Assembly (NCBI RefSeq): GCF_016863615.1
Contig: NZ_BOPF01000019.1
Coordinates: forward strand, 1-64,000
Direction: 5' to 3'
DNA length: 64,000 nt
From: Virgisporangium aliadipatigenens
GTDB taxonomy: Bacteria > Actinomycetota > Actinomycetes > Mycobacteriales > Micromonosporaceae
Shown here: positions 17,303-26,924 of the stretch, piece by piece
How the letters are laid out: every line of letters starts with the position of its first letter
How positions within the stretch are numbered: the stretch's first letter is position 1
Made by a program: the position numbers and the translations under genes
The notes under the pieces: generated by a model
What the model saw: the letters and a program-made list of their open reading frames with translations, nothing else
Told to the model about the DNA's origin: nothing
The model's database searches: none

Positions 17303-18253
17303 ATGCCGCACGGGATCGTCCGCTGGTTCGACGCCGAACGGGGGTTCGGCTTCCTCGCGCCTGAGGACGGCTCGCCAGACGTGTTCGTGCACGCCTCCGA
17401 GATCGTGGGTGAAGGCGGCCCGAAGGTGCTCCGTGAGGGCCAGGCCGTCGAGTTCGAGGTCGGCGAGAACGACCGCGGTCCGCAGGCGCTGCGCGTCCGC
17501 GTTACCGCCGAGCAGGCCGCCGGCGGCGCCGTGGGCGTGCTCGGCACGGTCAACTGGTACGAGCCGGCGAAGGGGTACGGGTTCGCCTCGCCGGACGGCG
17601 GCGGCCCCGACGTCTTCGTGCACAGCTCGGCCATCGTGACCGGCGGTGTGCTCAGCGACGGTCAGCGGGTGGCCTTCGTCGTCGTCGAGGGCGAGCGCGG
17701 CCCGCAGGCCGCGCACGTGGTGCCGCTCGGTCCCGGGGCCGGCCTGTCCGCCGGTGCCGACGGGGCGGACGGAACCGTCTCCTGGTACGACGAGGACAAG
17801 GGCTTCGGCTTTATCGTTCCCGATTCCGGCGGCGGGGACGTCTTCGTCCACGCCCGGTCCCTGGCCGAGGGCCTCACCTGGCTGGCAGAGGGCGATCGGG
17901 TGGCGTACGAGGTCGTCAGCGGCGACAAGGGCCCGCAGGCCCGCGATGTGCAGCTGGTCCGAGGGGCCGAGCCCGCACCGCCACCGCGACGGCCGGCACC
18001 GGCCGGGCCGCCACCCGCCAGGAGGGAGCCGCCGTCACGGGGCGTGCCCGCACGCGCGGGCGAGGGCGTCGTCGCACGTTACGACGGCGACCGCGGGTTC
18101 GGGTTCATCACCCCGGATGCCGGAGGCGACGACCTGTTCGTCCACGTGTCCGTGGTCGCCGGGTCGGAACCGCTGCAGCAGGGCGACCGGGTCCGGTACA
18201 CGGTGCGTCAGAGCGACCGGGGCCCGCAGGCCGACCGCGTGGAGCGCCTCTGA
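17303..18253 (+). CDS. Protein with four tandem cold-shock domains
   Basis: The ATG at 17303 follows TGGAGCTTTCCT. The 316 residues hold four cold-shock (OB-fold) domains at about 3-68, 80-143, 155-217 and 250-316. Each has an aromatic RNP1-like motif (ERGFGF, AKGYGF, DKGFGF, DRGFGF) and RNP2 (VFVH or LFVH). A Pro/Arg-rich linker of about 27 residues separates the third and fourth. Bacterial cold-shock proteins usually have one such domain of about 67 residues. Single-strand nucleic acid binding is the expected activity, with higher affinity or longer target sites than a single domain. Confidence 0.9.
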   Translation: MPHGIVRWFDAERGFGFLAPEDGSPDVFVHASEIVGEGGPKVLREGQAVEFEVGENDRGPQALRVRVTAEQAAGGAVGVLGTVNWYEPAKGYGFASPDGGGPDVFVHSSAIVTGGVLSDGQRVAFVVVEGERGPQAAHVVPLGPGAGLSAGADGADGTVSWYDEDKGFGFIVPDSGGGDVFVHARSLAEGLTWLAEGDRVAYEVVSGDKGPQARDVQLVRGAEPAPPPRRPAPAGPPPARREPPSRGVPARAGEGVVARYDGDRGFGFITPDAGGDDLFVHVSVVAGSEPLQQGDRVRYTVRQSDRGPQADRVERL

Positions 18254-18440
18254 CCTCTGAACACATGCTCATCTGGCAGACCATGCGCGGCCACATTTCC
18301 GCTCTAGTAACTATCCGTGAGCGAGTAGGTCTCGACCAGCTGGCGTAGTGCCGCGGCCGACGGTTGGCTCCCAAAATCGCGAACATCGAGGTCGGGAAGA
18401 TCCCACTGGCTCCCAAACTCAGCAACATTCGGCTCTGTAG
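18254..18440 (-). pseudogene. C-terminal gene fragment
   Basis: A minus-strand frame ending at the TAG 18304-18306 reads VAEFGSQWDLPDLDVRDFGS, then LRQLVETYSLTDSY. It is very protein-like but is closed by a stop about 44 codons upstream and has no start codon. It looks like the tail of a lost gene. Confidence 0.45.
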
Positions 18441-18589
18441 TTCACCAACAAACCCACGAGAGGAACTCGCGAACGGAAGCACAGTCGAATGAGAGATGCA
18501 GCGCGGGTTGTCCAACGGATTCCGGCCTTCCCCGGTCACCGGCCGTGGCCCTCCGTACCCGCGGGCCTCTGCCGGTTCGACCCCGCGAC

Positions 18590-18900
18590 GTTGTCGGTCG
18601 CGGGTTCGCGCTTCCACATGGTGGCCCGTGCCAGACTCCGGAACCCGAGCCGCTGGTACACCGGTTGGCGGGCTTCGCCGTGATCAGTACGGCGGGCAGG
18701 TGCGGAGCGATCTGCGCGGCCCGCCAGGCCGTCGCGATGCGGTACTCCTCGGCGCGGGGGCCGGCAGTGTCCCGATCCGGTCCACGCGTGGCGCCGCCCC
18801 GAGCGTGGCGGTGCCCGCCTGGCCAGTTCCAGATCACGGCTGTCCACAGGTAGCCGGACAACGGCACGGAAGCGACGGGCAGCGACCACGACGGCGGCCC
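18590..18900 (-). pseudogene. Decayed GNAT acetyltransferase
   Basis: One minus-strand frame reads PLSGYLWTAVIWNWP and later IAPHLPAVLITAKPANR. At about 18663 the continuation PVYQRLGFRSLARATMWKR moves to another frame. VYQRLGF is the hallmark C-terminal strand and helix of GNAT acetyltransferases. The acetyl-CoA binding loop is no longer readable. At least one frameshift has disabled the gene. Confidence 0.6.
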
Positions 18901-18934
18901 TGCCGAGGCGGCTCGGCGACGGAGCCGCGTCCCT

Positions 18935-19576
18935 CTAATGCTCCTGGGCGGGCGCCCCACCGGTGACCGTGAGGCTGTCGGGAATCGCCCCGAACGCCGC
19001 GAGGGTGTCCGCCGCCAGCAGCGCGCGATCGGCCTCGCCGGTGCGGGCGGCCCACCGGGCGATGCTGCGCTGGTGTGCCGCGACGACGATGTCCATGGCC
19101 AGCAGCACGCGAAAGTCTTTTGGGGCGGCTAGCTCGTGGCGGTCTCGCATGATGGACAGCGCGGCTTCGGTGGTGCGGTGGCAGAAGTAGAGGCAGTGCG
19201 CCTCGATGGCCGGAGTCGCGACAGACAGGTGGACGGTGCGGCGCAGGCGCTCGGCCCACCCGTCGGAGTCCATCTTGTCGAGCCCGGCGAGCAGGCTGTC
19301 GCGCATGAGATCGACGAGGGGCCGCCGTCCCGGCGGGGCCGCCTCCAACGCCTCCAGCGCCGCCGCCCACATGTCCTGGTAGGTCGCCATCGCGGCGTGT
19401 TCCTTGCTCGTGAACGTGCGGAAGAAGGTGCGCTTGGACACCTCCGCGGCCTCGCACAGTTCGTCGAGCGTCACGTGGTCGAAGCCGCGGCGGCCGAAGA
19501 GGTCCAACGCGCTGTCGATCAACGCCTCACGGGTGCGTCGCTTACGGCGTTCGCGCAGGGACGGTCGGGCGGTCAT
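18935..19576 (-). CDS. TetR-family transcriptional regulator
   Basis: The 213-residue protein starts at ATG 19576. The N-terminal domain has the TetR helix-turn-helix: ALIDSALDLFGRRGFDHVTL, then EVSKRTFFRTFTSKEHAAM. The C-terminal domain is a helical ligand-binding region. It is divergent from the oxidoreductase gene at 19666 with 89 bases between, which contain a palindrome. It therefore probably represses that gene and itself. Confidence 0.85.
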   Translation of the reverse strand: MTARPSLRERRKRRTREALIDSALDLFGRRGFDHVTLDELCEAAEVSKRTFFRTFTSKEHAAMATYQDMWAAALEALEAAPPGRRPLVDLMRDSLLAGLDKMDSDGWAERLRRTVHLSVATPAIEAHCLYFCHRTTEAALSIMRDRHELAAPKDFRVLLAMDIVVAAHQRSIARWAARTGEADRALLAADTLAAFGAIPDSLTVTGGAPAQEH

Positions 19577-19600
19577 GGTCGCAGTCTACGTGAACGCCAC

Positions 19601-19630
19601 TTGTCGCCAACTGCCACTCAGTGGCACTAT
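19601..19630. promoter_or_regulatory. Probable TetR operator over a promoter
   Basis: The palindrome TGCCACT-C-AGTGGCA (19612-19626) lies in the divergent intergenic region. For the plus strand, TTGTCG at 19601 and CACTAT at 19625 with an 18-base spacer could be -35 and -10 elements, which the palindrome would cover. Confidence 0.55.
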
Positions 19631-19665
19631 GACCGCGACTTACCCGGTGAACGAAGGATTTCCTC

Positions 19666-20583
19666 GTGCGCGCTCTGCTTGTCGACCGTTCCGCTCCAGC
19701 CGGCCTCCGCCTGGGCATCGCGCCCGATCCCGAACCGGCCCCGGACCAGGCCCTCGTGCGGGTGCACGCGACGTCCGTCAACCCCGGCGACCTCGGTTAC
19801 GAGGCGGCCCCGGAGGGCACCGTGCCCGGTTACGAGGCAGCCGGTGTCATCGAACGCGCGGCGGCCGACGGCTCCGGACCGCCGGTGGGTACGCCCGTCG
19901 TGACGCTGGACGCGCACGGCGGCTGGGCCGAACTGCGCGCGGTCGGCACCACGCTCATCGGTACGGCACCCCGCGGCGCGGACCCGGGCGCCCTCAGCAC
20001 CGTCGCGGTCGCCGGAGCTAGCGCGCTACGGGCGTTGCGCAGAGTGGGACCGATCCTGGGCAGGCGGGTGCTCATCACGGGAGCCGCCGGCGGCGTGGGG
20101 CGCTACGCCGTTCAACTCGCCCGGTTGGGCGGCGCGCAGGTCATCGCCGCGGTCAGGGACCCCGCGACGCACGGGTCGGTGCTGCGTTCGCTCGGTGCCG
20201 ACGAGGTCGTGGACAACCCCGCGACGGTCACGCAGCCGGTGCACGGCGTCATCGACACGGCCGGCGGGACGACGCTGGTCGAGGCGTACGACCGCCTCGC
20301 CGCCCACGGGGTACTGGTGTCCGTCGGGCCCGGCACCGGCGAGACGTTCCCCCCGATGTCGTTCGCCGGTCACGCCGGGCGGCACGAGCGCACGATCGTC
20401 ACGTTCTTCAACCCCGAGGGCGCGCCGATGCCCGCGGACCTCACCTGGCTCGCGGAAAAGGTCGCCGGCGGCGCGGTGGATCCCGGCATCACGGCGCGCA
20501 CCGGTTGGGACAACGCCGCAGACGCGATCCGGTCGCTGCGCGAACGCCTCGTGCGGGGCAAGGTCGTCCTCGACATCACCTGA
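19666..20583 (+). CDS. Zinc-independent medium-chain dehydrogenase (quinone-oxidoreductase-like)
   Basis: This 305-residue protein has the MDR fold: N-terminal catalytic part with VRVHATSVNPGDLGYE and PGYEAAGVIE, then the Rossmann motif GAAGGVGRYAVQLARLGGA at about 142-160. The zinc-ligand cysteine cluster of alcohol dehydrogenases is absent, as in NADPH quinone reductases. It ends with VRGKVVLDIT. A cytosolic NAD(P)H-dependent reductase of quinones or enones is the likely role. The divergent TetR gene suggests induction by its substrate. Confidence 0.8.
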   Translation: MRALLVDRSAPAGLRLGIAPDPEPAPDQALVRVHATSVNPGDLGYEAAPEGTVPGYEAAGVIERAAADGSGPPVGTPVVTLDAHGGWAELRAVGTTLIGTAPRGADPGALSTVAVAGASALRALRRVGPILGRRVLITGAAGGVGRYAVQLARLGGAQVIAAVRDPATHGSVLRSLGADEVVDNPATVTQPVHGVIDTAGGTTLVEAYDRLAAHGVLVSVGPGTGETFPPMSFAGHAGRHERTIVTFFNPEGAPMPADLTWLAEKVAGGAVDPGITARTGWDNAADAIRSLRERLVRGKVVLDIT

Positions 20584-20679
20584 TCCGGCGGGAGTGCCGT
20601 GCGGGTGTCGGCCCGTGCGTCCCACCGTTACCGCACCGCCGACCCCGACCGGATCCGATCCGACCACCCGTCGTCCCGG

Positions 20680-21621
20680 CTAACGCCGATATTCGGCGAT
20701 CAGTTCCCCGAGCAGGCCGAGCATCGCCTCGGCGGCGGGACCGCGGTGCGGCGGCGGCGCGGTGACGGCGTAGAGCCGTCGCGGGGGCAGCGCCGGTTCG
20801 GTGGGGCGCAGGACGATGTCGCGCCGCACCGCGGTGCGGGCCAGCGGCGGCACCAGGGTGATCCCGCTGCCGCTGGAGACGAGGGCCTGCTTGCCGTTCC
20901 AGTCGTCGCAGAAGAACCCGACCCGTGGCGGTGCGCCGAGCGCCTCGGTCAGTTCGGTCAGCGGCCCCAGGCAGTCGGGGAACGCGCCCTCGATCCACGC
21001 CTCACCTGCCAGGTCGGTGAGGCGGATCCGGGTGCGGGAGGCGAGCCGGTGCGCGGCCGGCAGCGCCACGAGGAGTTCCTCGTCGAGCAGCGGCGTCAGC
21101 TCCACGTCGTCGAGGCCGACGGTGGTGGTGTCGCCGTGGTGCCGGGCCCGCTCCGGGTCGGCGTACAACTCCCAGCCGGTCACCAGCGCGACGTCCACCG
21201 CGCCGGCCCGGATCGCCGGTAGCGGGCCCGCGGGATCGTGCCGCACGAGGGTGATCTCGACGCCCGGGTGCGCGCCCCGGAAGCGCCGGATCGCCTCGGG
21301 AACCAGCACCGTGTTTGCACTCGGGAAGGCGGACATGCGCAGCGATCCTGTCTCCAGGTCACGGAACGCGGCCAGCCGGGCAGACATGTTCCGCAGCCCG
21401 TCGAGCACCTCCAGGGCGTGTGCCAGCGCAGCCTCCCCCGCCGGCGTCGGGCTGACGCCGCGCGGCGAACGGCGGAACAGCCGCACCCCGACCCGCCGTT
21501 CCAGGCCGCCGATCTGGCGGGATACCGCGGGCTGCGTCATCGACAGCGCCTCGGCGGCCGCGGAGAACGACCCCCGCGCCGCGACCTCCACGAGAACCCG
21601 CAGGGACCACGTGTCCAACAT
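20680..21621 (-). CDS. LysR-family transcriptional regulator
   Basis: The 313 residues start MLDTWSLRVLVEVAARGSFS and carry the LysR helix-turn-helix AAEALSMTQPAVSRQIGGLE at about 22-41. A periplasmic-binding-protein-like effector domain follows (SLRMSAFPSANTVLVPEAIR; GSGITLVPPL). The neighbouring divergent methyltransferase at 21692 is a possible target. The effector is unknown. Confidence 0.85.
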   Translation of the reverse strand: MLDTWSLRVLVEVAARGSFSAAAEALSMTQPAVSRQIGGLERRVGVRLFRRSPRGVSPTPAGEAALAHALEVLDGLRNMSARLAAFRDLETGSLRMSAFPSANTVLVPEAIRRFRGAHPGVEITLVRHDPAGPLPAIRAGAVDVALVTGWELYADPERARHHGDTTTVGLDDVELTPLLDEELLVALPAAHRLASRTRIRLTDLAGEAWIEGAFPDCLGPLTELTEALGAPPRVGFFCDDWNGKQALVSSGSGITLVPPLARTAVRRDIVLRPTEPALPPRRLYAVTAPPPHRGPAAEAMLGLLGELIAEYRR

Positions 21622-21691
21622 GCGCCGAGTGTATGGCGGGCATGTTCAACCGGCAGTGGTGCGCATGCCCGGAGCGGACCAGGCTGAGTTC

Positions 21692-22507
21692 ATGCAGATC
21701 GCCAATGTTCAGCAGGACGCCGCATGGAACGGGCCGGAGGGGCACCACTGGGCCGCACGCGCCGAAAGCATCAACGCCGATCTCACCGACCGGCTCCTCG
21801 CCGCCGCCGACATCGCCCCGACCCACCGGGTTCTCGACGTCGGCTGCGGCACCGGCGGGAGCACCCGCGCGGCGGCACGCCTCGCCGTCGACGGTGCGGC
21901 CGTGGGGCTCGACCTGTCCGAGCCGATGCTCGCCCGCGCCGCCGCACTGGCCCAGCGGGAGGGCCTGACGAACGTCCGGTTCGAGCGGGGCGACGCGCAG
22001 GTGCACCGCTTTCCCGCCGGCCGTTTCGACGTGGCGATCAGTCAGTTCGGCATCATGTTCTTCGCCGATCCGGTGGCGGCGTTCGCCAACATCCGCCTGG
22101 CCCTGCGCCCCGGCGGGCGGCTGGTGTTCGTCTGCCCGCAGGCCGCGGACGACTGCGAGTGGTACCGCGTCCCGATCCGCGCACTCGACCCCTCCGGGTC
22201 CGAGTCGCCCACACCGAACGAGGGGATGTTCTCGCTCGCCGACCCTGGCGTGATCCGCGACGTTCTCGGAAAGGCAGGGTTCGCACGTGTCCGTGCGACG
22301 GCGGTGACGGCGTCCGTCAGGTTCGGCCGCGACCTTCCCGAGGCAGTCGACTTCTTCGCCGGAAGCGGCCCGGTCCGAGCCGTCCTCGAATCCGGTGCGC
22401 TCACCGAGGACGCGGTCCGCGCGACGCTCGGGTCCGCGCTCCACCCCTACGTCTCCCCCACCGGCATCCTCGTCCCGGGACGTCATTGGATCGTCGAGGC
22501 CATGTGA
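21692..22507 (+). CDS. SAM-dependent methyltransferase
   Basis: The 271-residue class I methyltransferase has motif I VLDVGCGTGGSTRAAARLA at about 45-63, followed by VGLDLSEPMLARA and the post-motif region DVAISQFGIMFFADPVAAF. The ATG at 21692 (MQIANVQQDAAWNGPEGHHW) is favoured; an ATG nine codons upstream is possible. The WNG..G..W start is typical of the UbiE/Coq5-like group. The substrate cannot be told from sequence. Confidence 0.8.
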   Translation: MQIANVQQDAAWNGPEGHHWAARAESINADLTDRLLAAADIAPTHRVLDVGCGTGGSTRAAARLAVDGAAVGLDLSEPMLARAAALAQREGLTNVRFERGDAQVHRFPAGRFDVAISQFGIMFFADPVAAFANIRLALRPGGRLVFVCPQAADDCEWYRVPIRALDPSGSESPTPNEGMFSLADPGVIRDVLGKAGFARVRATAVTASVRFGRDLPEAVDFFAGSGPVRAVLESGALTEDAVRATLGSALHPYVSPTGILVPGRHWIVEAM

Positions 22508-22541
22508 GGGAACGACTTTTTCGCCCGCCCGGTCCACATGA

Positions 22542-24734
22542 TCACTGCGGCGACGCGTGCCGCTCCCGGTCGTGCGGCACGGTGACCGTCACGGGCGACG
22601 GCGTGCCGGCCGTCGGCACGATCGCGGGTGAACGCCCGGGGTGCCACCAGTTGGCCGGGCCGAGCAGCGCCATGACGGCCGGCACCAGCAAGCCGCGCAC
22701 CACCGTGGCGTCGACCGCGATCGCCACCGCCATGCCCAGCCCGAACATCTTGATCACCGGGTCGCTGTGCAGCAGGAAGCCGGCGAACACGACCACCATG
22801 ATGAACGCCGCCGAGGTGATCACCCGCCCGGTGGCGGCCAGTCCGGCGCGCACCGAGGCCCGGTTGTCGCCGGTACGCCGCCACGCCTCCTGAACCGCGG
22901 TCAGGAGAAATACCTCGTAGTCCATCGACAGGCCGAACAGCAGCGCGAAGAGCATCATCGGCACGTAGCTCTCCACCGGCACCGGGCCGTCCAGGCCGAT
23001 GAGCGTGGCGCCCCAGCCCCACGCGAAGACGGTGGTCAACGCCCCGTACGCGGCGCCGATGGAGACCAGGTTCATCACGGCCGCCTTCACCGCGACGACC
23101 GGCGCGCCGAACGCCAGGTACAGCAGCACCGTGGACAGCACCACGACGACCGCGATGACGTACCACATCCGTTCGCCGACACGTCCGGCCAGGTCGGCCT
23201 TCGTCGCCACGACGCCGCCGACGTGTGCGGTCGTTCCGGCGACCGGGGTGTCCCGGACGGTCTCGACGAGCGCGGCGGTGGCCGGGTCGCCCGGTCCGGT
23301 CGTCGGGATGACCCGCAGCGTGGCGATCGCACCGTCGGGCGACGGCCGGGCCGGCGCGACCGACGCGACGCCGGGCAGGGCCGACAGGTCCGTGCGGGCC
23401 GTGGCCAGTCTCGGGTCGTCCGCTCCGGTGGCCGGCGGGTCGAGAACGACCACGACGGTCAGCGGTCCGTTGACACCCGGCCCCAGTCCGGCGGCGAGCA
23501 GGTCGTAGCTCGTGCGGCCGGCGCTGCCCGGTGCGGCGTCGCCGGCGTCGGTCTGTCCCAGCCGCAGACTCAGCGCGGGCGCGGCGAGCAGGCCCAGCAG
23601 GGCGGTGGCCGCCATCGCGTAACGCCACGGCCGACGGGTCACCCGGTCGGCCCGCCGCGCCCACCCTGTCGTGCCGTCGGTGGCCGGTGCGCGGGTGAGG
23701 CGCAGCGCGTCAACGCGGGCGCCCAGCAGCGCGAGAAGGGCCGGCAGCAGGGTGACCGCACCGGCGACGGCGACCACCACGGCCACGCCGGTGCTCCACG
23801 CCAGCGTGGTGAGGATCGGTACCCCGGCTACGGCCAGGCCGCCGAGAGCGATCACCACCGTGCCACCGGCGAACACGACGGCGCTGCCGGAGCCGGCCAT
23901 GCTGCGGGCGACCGCTTCCGGCACGGGCACGCCGCGGGCGAGCAGCTCCCGGTGGCGGGTGATGACGAACAACGCGTAGTCGATGCCGACGCCGAGCCCG
24001 ATCATCGTGGCCAGGGTGCTCGCGACGCCCGGCACTCCGGTGATGTGGCCGGCGAGCCCGACAGCACCGACCGCGCAGGTCAGCGTCAGCAGGGCGGTCA
24101 GGATCGGCAGCCCGGCGGCAACCAGCCCGCCGAAGGCCAGGACGAGCACGACGGCCGCGGCCACCAGCCCGATCAGTTCGCTGAGCCGGCTGTCGCCGCG
24201 GTCGGCCGCCGCCGCCAGCGCGCCACCGAGGCTGGTCCGCACGCCGTGGGCCCGCAGCGGCGTGGCCGCCGCGTCGACCTCGGCGGCGAGCGACCGGTCG
24301 ACCTCCCGGGCCGGGACGTCCAGTTCCACGGTGAGGTAGCCGGTCCGCCCGTCGGCGCTGAGCGTGCCCTGGCCGGTGGCCGGCGGCGTGACCACAACGA
24401 CGTGGTCGACGGCGGCGATCGCCGCCACCGCCTCCGTCAGGGCCGCCTGGCGGGCCGACTCGTCCAGCCGGCCGGTCCCGACGTGCACGACGACCTGCCC
24501 GCCGGCGCCGTCGTCGCCGACCCCGTGCGCGTGCACCAGGTCGCGGGCCGTCTGGGCGTCGCTTCCGGGCAGGCCGACCTCGTTGTCGACCGGACGGCCG
24601 TAGGCCACGACGGCGAGCACAACGGCGACCACCAGTAGCAGCCATGCCCCGAGCACCCGGCGCGGGTGCGCCGCACAGCCGCGGCCGATCCGGCCCAGCA
24701 CGCGGTGTACGGTGCCGGCCTCTGCCCCGCTCAT
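22542..24734 (-). CDS. MMPL-family RND exporter
   Basis: This 730-residue protein has an N-terminal helix (VLGAWLLLVVAVVLAVVAYG), a large outside loop, then two blocks of five to six membrane helices separated by a second loop, the usual MMPL plan. GLGVGIDYALFVITRHRE and LFGLSMDYEVFLLTAVQE carry the conserved Asp-Tyr pair of each half. MMPL proteins export lipids or amphipathic compounds using proton-motive force. It overlaps the DUF2993 gene by four bases (ATGA), in one operon with the two-component system. The perfect inverted repeat CGTGCCGC...GCGGCACG at 22556-22581, within its 3' end, could stop transcription of the convergent methyltransferase gene. Confidence 0.88.
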   Translation of the reverse strand: MSGAEAGTVHRVLGRIGRGCAAHPRRVLGAWLLLVVAVVLAVVAYGRPVDNEVGLPGSDAQTARDLVHAHGVGDDGAGGQVVVHVGTGRLDESARQAALTEAVAAIAAVDHVVVVTPPATGQGTLSADGRTGYLTVELDVPAREVDRSLAAEVDAAATPLRAHGVRTSLGGALAAAADRGDSRLSELIGLVAAAVVLVLAFGGLVAAGLPILTALLTLTCAVGAVGLAGHITGVPGVASTLATMIGLGVGIDYALFVITRHRELLARGVPVPEAVARSMAGSGSAVVFAGGTVVIALGGLAVAGVPILTTLAWSTGVAVVVAVAGAVTLLPALLALLGARVDALRLTRAPATDGTTGWARRADRVTRRPWRYAMAATALLGLLAAPALSLRLGQTDAGDAAPGSAGRTSYDLLAAGLGPGVNGPLTVVVVLDPPATGADDPRLATARTDLSALPGVASVAPARPSPDGAIATLRVIPTTGPGDPATAALVETVRDTPVAGTTAHVGGVVATKADLAGRVGERMWYVIAVVVVLSTVLLYLAFGAPVVAVKAAVMNLVSIGAAYGALTTVFAWGWGATLIGLDGPVPVESYVPMMLFALLFGLSMDYEVFLLTAVQEAWRRTGDNRASVRAGLAATGRVITSAAFIMVVVFAGFLLHSDPVIKMFGLGMAVAIAVDATVVRGLLVPAVMALLGPANWWHPGRSPAIVPTAGTPSPVTVTVPHDRERHASPQ

Positions 24735-25486
24735 CGCGCTCCTCCGCAGTCGCCGTTCCGCGTGCCGGCGCCGGTTGCGGGACCGCTCAGGTCGTGCCCG
24801 CCGACGGTGATCCGCAGGCCGTCGTCGACGACGCCGACCGACCGGTAGGCCACCTTCTCCGGCAGGTCGGGCAGCGTGCGCGTGGGCGTCCGGTCGACCC
24901 CCATGCGGGCCAGCACCTGTCCGGCGGAGCGCTGGACGCCGAACACCTCGACGGTGTCCGGTGTGACGGCCAGCGTGGCTCCCTCCAGGCGCGGGACGGC
25001 GAGGATCGTGACCGGCACGCTCTGTCCGGCGAACCGGGCCTCGGTGCGGATGCCCAGCCGGTCGCCGCGGGCGACGTAGCTGACCGGTCGGTCACCGAGC
25101 CGGGTCGGTAGGCCGTCGAACCCGACCACCAGGTCGACCCGCAGTTCGGCCACGGTGAACCGGCCGTCGCCCACCGCGACGTCGCGCAGGTCCGCGTCGA
25201 CCCGGCGCACCCGCAGTTCGCCGCGCACCACGTCGGTCGCGGTCACGGTGAGGTGCGGGTAGCTGCCCGCGGCGACCTGGGTCAGGAACGGGAAGCCGTG
25301 CAGGTCGATGGCCGGCGTGCGGGCCAGCCCGGCGGCGCAGGCCAGCCTCGTGGCGAGCCGCCGGGACGCGACGGTGGCGGCGACCCGGTCGGCGACCGTG
25401 GCGGCGATGATGACGATCAGGAACGCGGCGGCGCTGATCCGCGCCCGGCGTGACCGCGGCAGGCGCGGTCGGATTCGGTACGACAC
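24731..25486 (-). CDS. DUF2993 (LmeA-like) lipid-binding protein
   Basis: The GTG at 25486 (VSYRIRPRLPRSRRARISAA) starts a membrane-anchored protein with a single N-terminal helix (AAFLIVIIAATVADRVA). The outside domain has the DUF2993 pattern: GFPFLTQVAAGSYPHLTVTA, then VDADLRDVAV. In mycobacteria the family member LmeA binds phosphoinositides in the periplasm. Its overlap with the MMPL gene suggests cooperation in envelope lipid traffic. The longer upstream frame overlaps the kinase gene and is not real. Confidence 0.8.
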   Translation of the reverse strand: MSYRIRPRLPRSRRARISAAAFLIVIIAATVADRVAATVASRRLATRLACAAGLARTPAIDLHGFPFLTQVAAGSYPHLTVTATDVVRGELRVRRVDADLRDVAVGDGRFTVAELRVDLVVGFDGLPTRLGDRPVSYVARGDRLGIRTEARFAGQSVPVTILAVPRLEGATLAVTPDTVEVFGVQRSAGQVLARMGVDRTPTRTLPDLPEKVAYRSVGVVDDGLRITVGGHDLSGPATGAGTRNGDCGGAR

Positions 25487-25541
25487 CGGACCATTGCAGC
25501 GTCGGTGGCTGCGAGCCCGACGCGACGACGATGTGGGTTCG

Positions 25542-26924
25542 TCAAGAGTTCGGCGCCGGAACGGTGAGACGCACCGCGGTGCCGCCACCGGGCGGGCTGT
25601 CGACGGTGACCGTGCCCTCGTGCGCGGCGACGATCTCGGCGACGATCGCGAGCCCGAGACCACTGCCCGGGCCCCGCCGGTCGCCGCGGCTGAACCGGTC
25701 GAACAACTGACCCGCGAGGGCCGCCGGCACACCCGGCCCGTCGTCGGCGACGGTGACCCGGGCGGTGCCGGCCGCGCACTCAACCGTGACCCGCACCGGG
25801 GTCTGCGGCGGGGTGTGCATCCGCACATTGGCGAGCAGATTCGCGAACACCTGCCGCAACGCGTCCGGGTCACCGGGCACCGGGCAGGTCCGCGGGGCGT
25901 CGAGGGTCGCCGGCCGTCCGGGTTGCACAGCCAGGGCGTCGGAGAGCGAGTCGCGGGCCACGACGACGAGGTCGACCGGTTCGTGGCGCAGCGCCGGTTC
26001 GGTGTCCAGCCGCGCGAGGTACAGCAGGTCCTCGACGATCTTCGCCATCCGGGTCGCCTCCGCGTCGGCGCGTCGCAGCACCTCGGGCCGGTCGGCGTCG
26101 GTGACCATCCCCTGTCGCAGCACCTGCAGGTACCCGCGGATCGTGGTCAGTGGCGTGCGGAGTTCGTGCGACGCGTCGGCGATGAAGCGGCGCAGCCGTT
26201 CCTCGGAGCGGGCGCGGGCGGCCAGGGCGGTCTCGATGCGCCCGAGCATGCCGTTGACGGCGAGCGTGAGCCGCCCGACCTCGGTGCGGTCGTCGACGGC
26301 GCGTTCGACCGGAACACGCCGGTCGAGCACGGCACCCGGATCGCCGGCGGCGATCGCGACAGCGGTCGTGGTGATCCGGTTCAACGGCCGCAACCCCCGG
26401 GCGAGCAGCATCCGCCCGGCGAGGCCCTGCAACACCAGAACGAGAAGGCCGGCCGCCACCTCGACGAGGATGAGGCGGGTGAGGGTCTGCCGCATAGGGG
26501 CCAACGGGAACGCCACCAGGATCACGGCGTCTCCACTGTGGACGGTCACCGCCCGGTAGGCGCCACCGGCGGTGGTGACCGGCCCGGCCGCCCCGGTGGG
26601 CCATCGGTCCAGGAGCGTCTCGGCGGGCAGACCGGCCAATCCGCCCAGCCGGGTCAGCGTGCCGTCGGCGTCCCGGATCTCCACCACGTAGTCCGACGGC
26701 GCCAGCACCGCCTTCAACCCGCCGCCGCGCTCGTCACCGGCGAGCAACGCGGGCGCGCGCTGCACCGCGAACGCCCCGGCGACCCGCAACTGGTCGTCGG
26801 TCCGCTCGACAAGGTAGGCGCGCAACGCGACCGCACTCACGGTGCCTGCGACGGCCAACGCCACGGCGGTGAGCGCGAGCATCCACCACAGCAGCGACCG
26901 GCGCAGTGGCGGCCGGCTCACCAC
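25542..26924 (-). CDS. Sensor histidine kinase (HAMP, HisKA, HATPase)
   Basis: The 460 residues contain two membrane helices (LLWWMLALTAVALAVAGTVS and LTRLILVEVAAGLLVLVLQG) around an outside sensor domain, a HAMP region, the dimerisation helix DASHELRTPLTTIRGYLQVL with the phospho-His, and the ATPase motifs N (FANLLANVRMHTP), G1 (VADDGPGVP) and G2 (GSGLGLAIVAEI). It overlaps the response regulator gene by seven bases, so the two are a cognate pair. The signal is probably at the envelope, given the DUF2993 and MMPL genes downstream. Confidence 0.92.
   Translation of the reverse strand: MVSRPPLRRSLLWWMLALTAVALAVAGTVSAVALRAYLVERTDDQLRVAGAFAVQRAPALLAGDERGGGLKAVLAPSDYVVEIRDADGTLTRLGGLAGLPAETLLDRWPTGAAGPVTTAGGAYRAVTVHSGDAVILVAFPLAPMRQTLTRLILVEVAAGLLVLVLQGLAGRMLLARGLRPLNRITTTAVAIAAGDPGAVLDRRVPVERAVDDRTEVGRLTLAVNGMLGRIETALAARARSEERLRRFIADASHELRTPLTTIRGYLQVLRQGMVTDADRPEVLRRADAEATRMAKIVEDLLYLARLDTEPALRHEPVDLVVVARDSLSDALAVQPGRPATLDAPRTCPVPGDPDALRQVFANLLANVRMHTPPQTPVRVTVECAAGTARVTVADDGPGVPAALAGQLFDRFSRGDRRGPGSGLGLAIVAEIVAAHEGTVTVDSPPGGGTAVRLTVPAPNS

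Noticed and set aside
22641-24638. 665-codon plus-strand frame
   Set aside because: It lies opposite the MMPL gene and reads as Gly/His/Arg/Gln repeats, a typical shadow of high-GC coding DNA.
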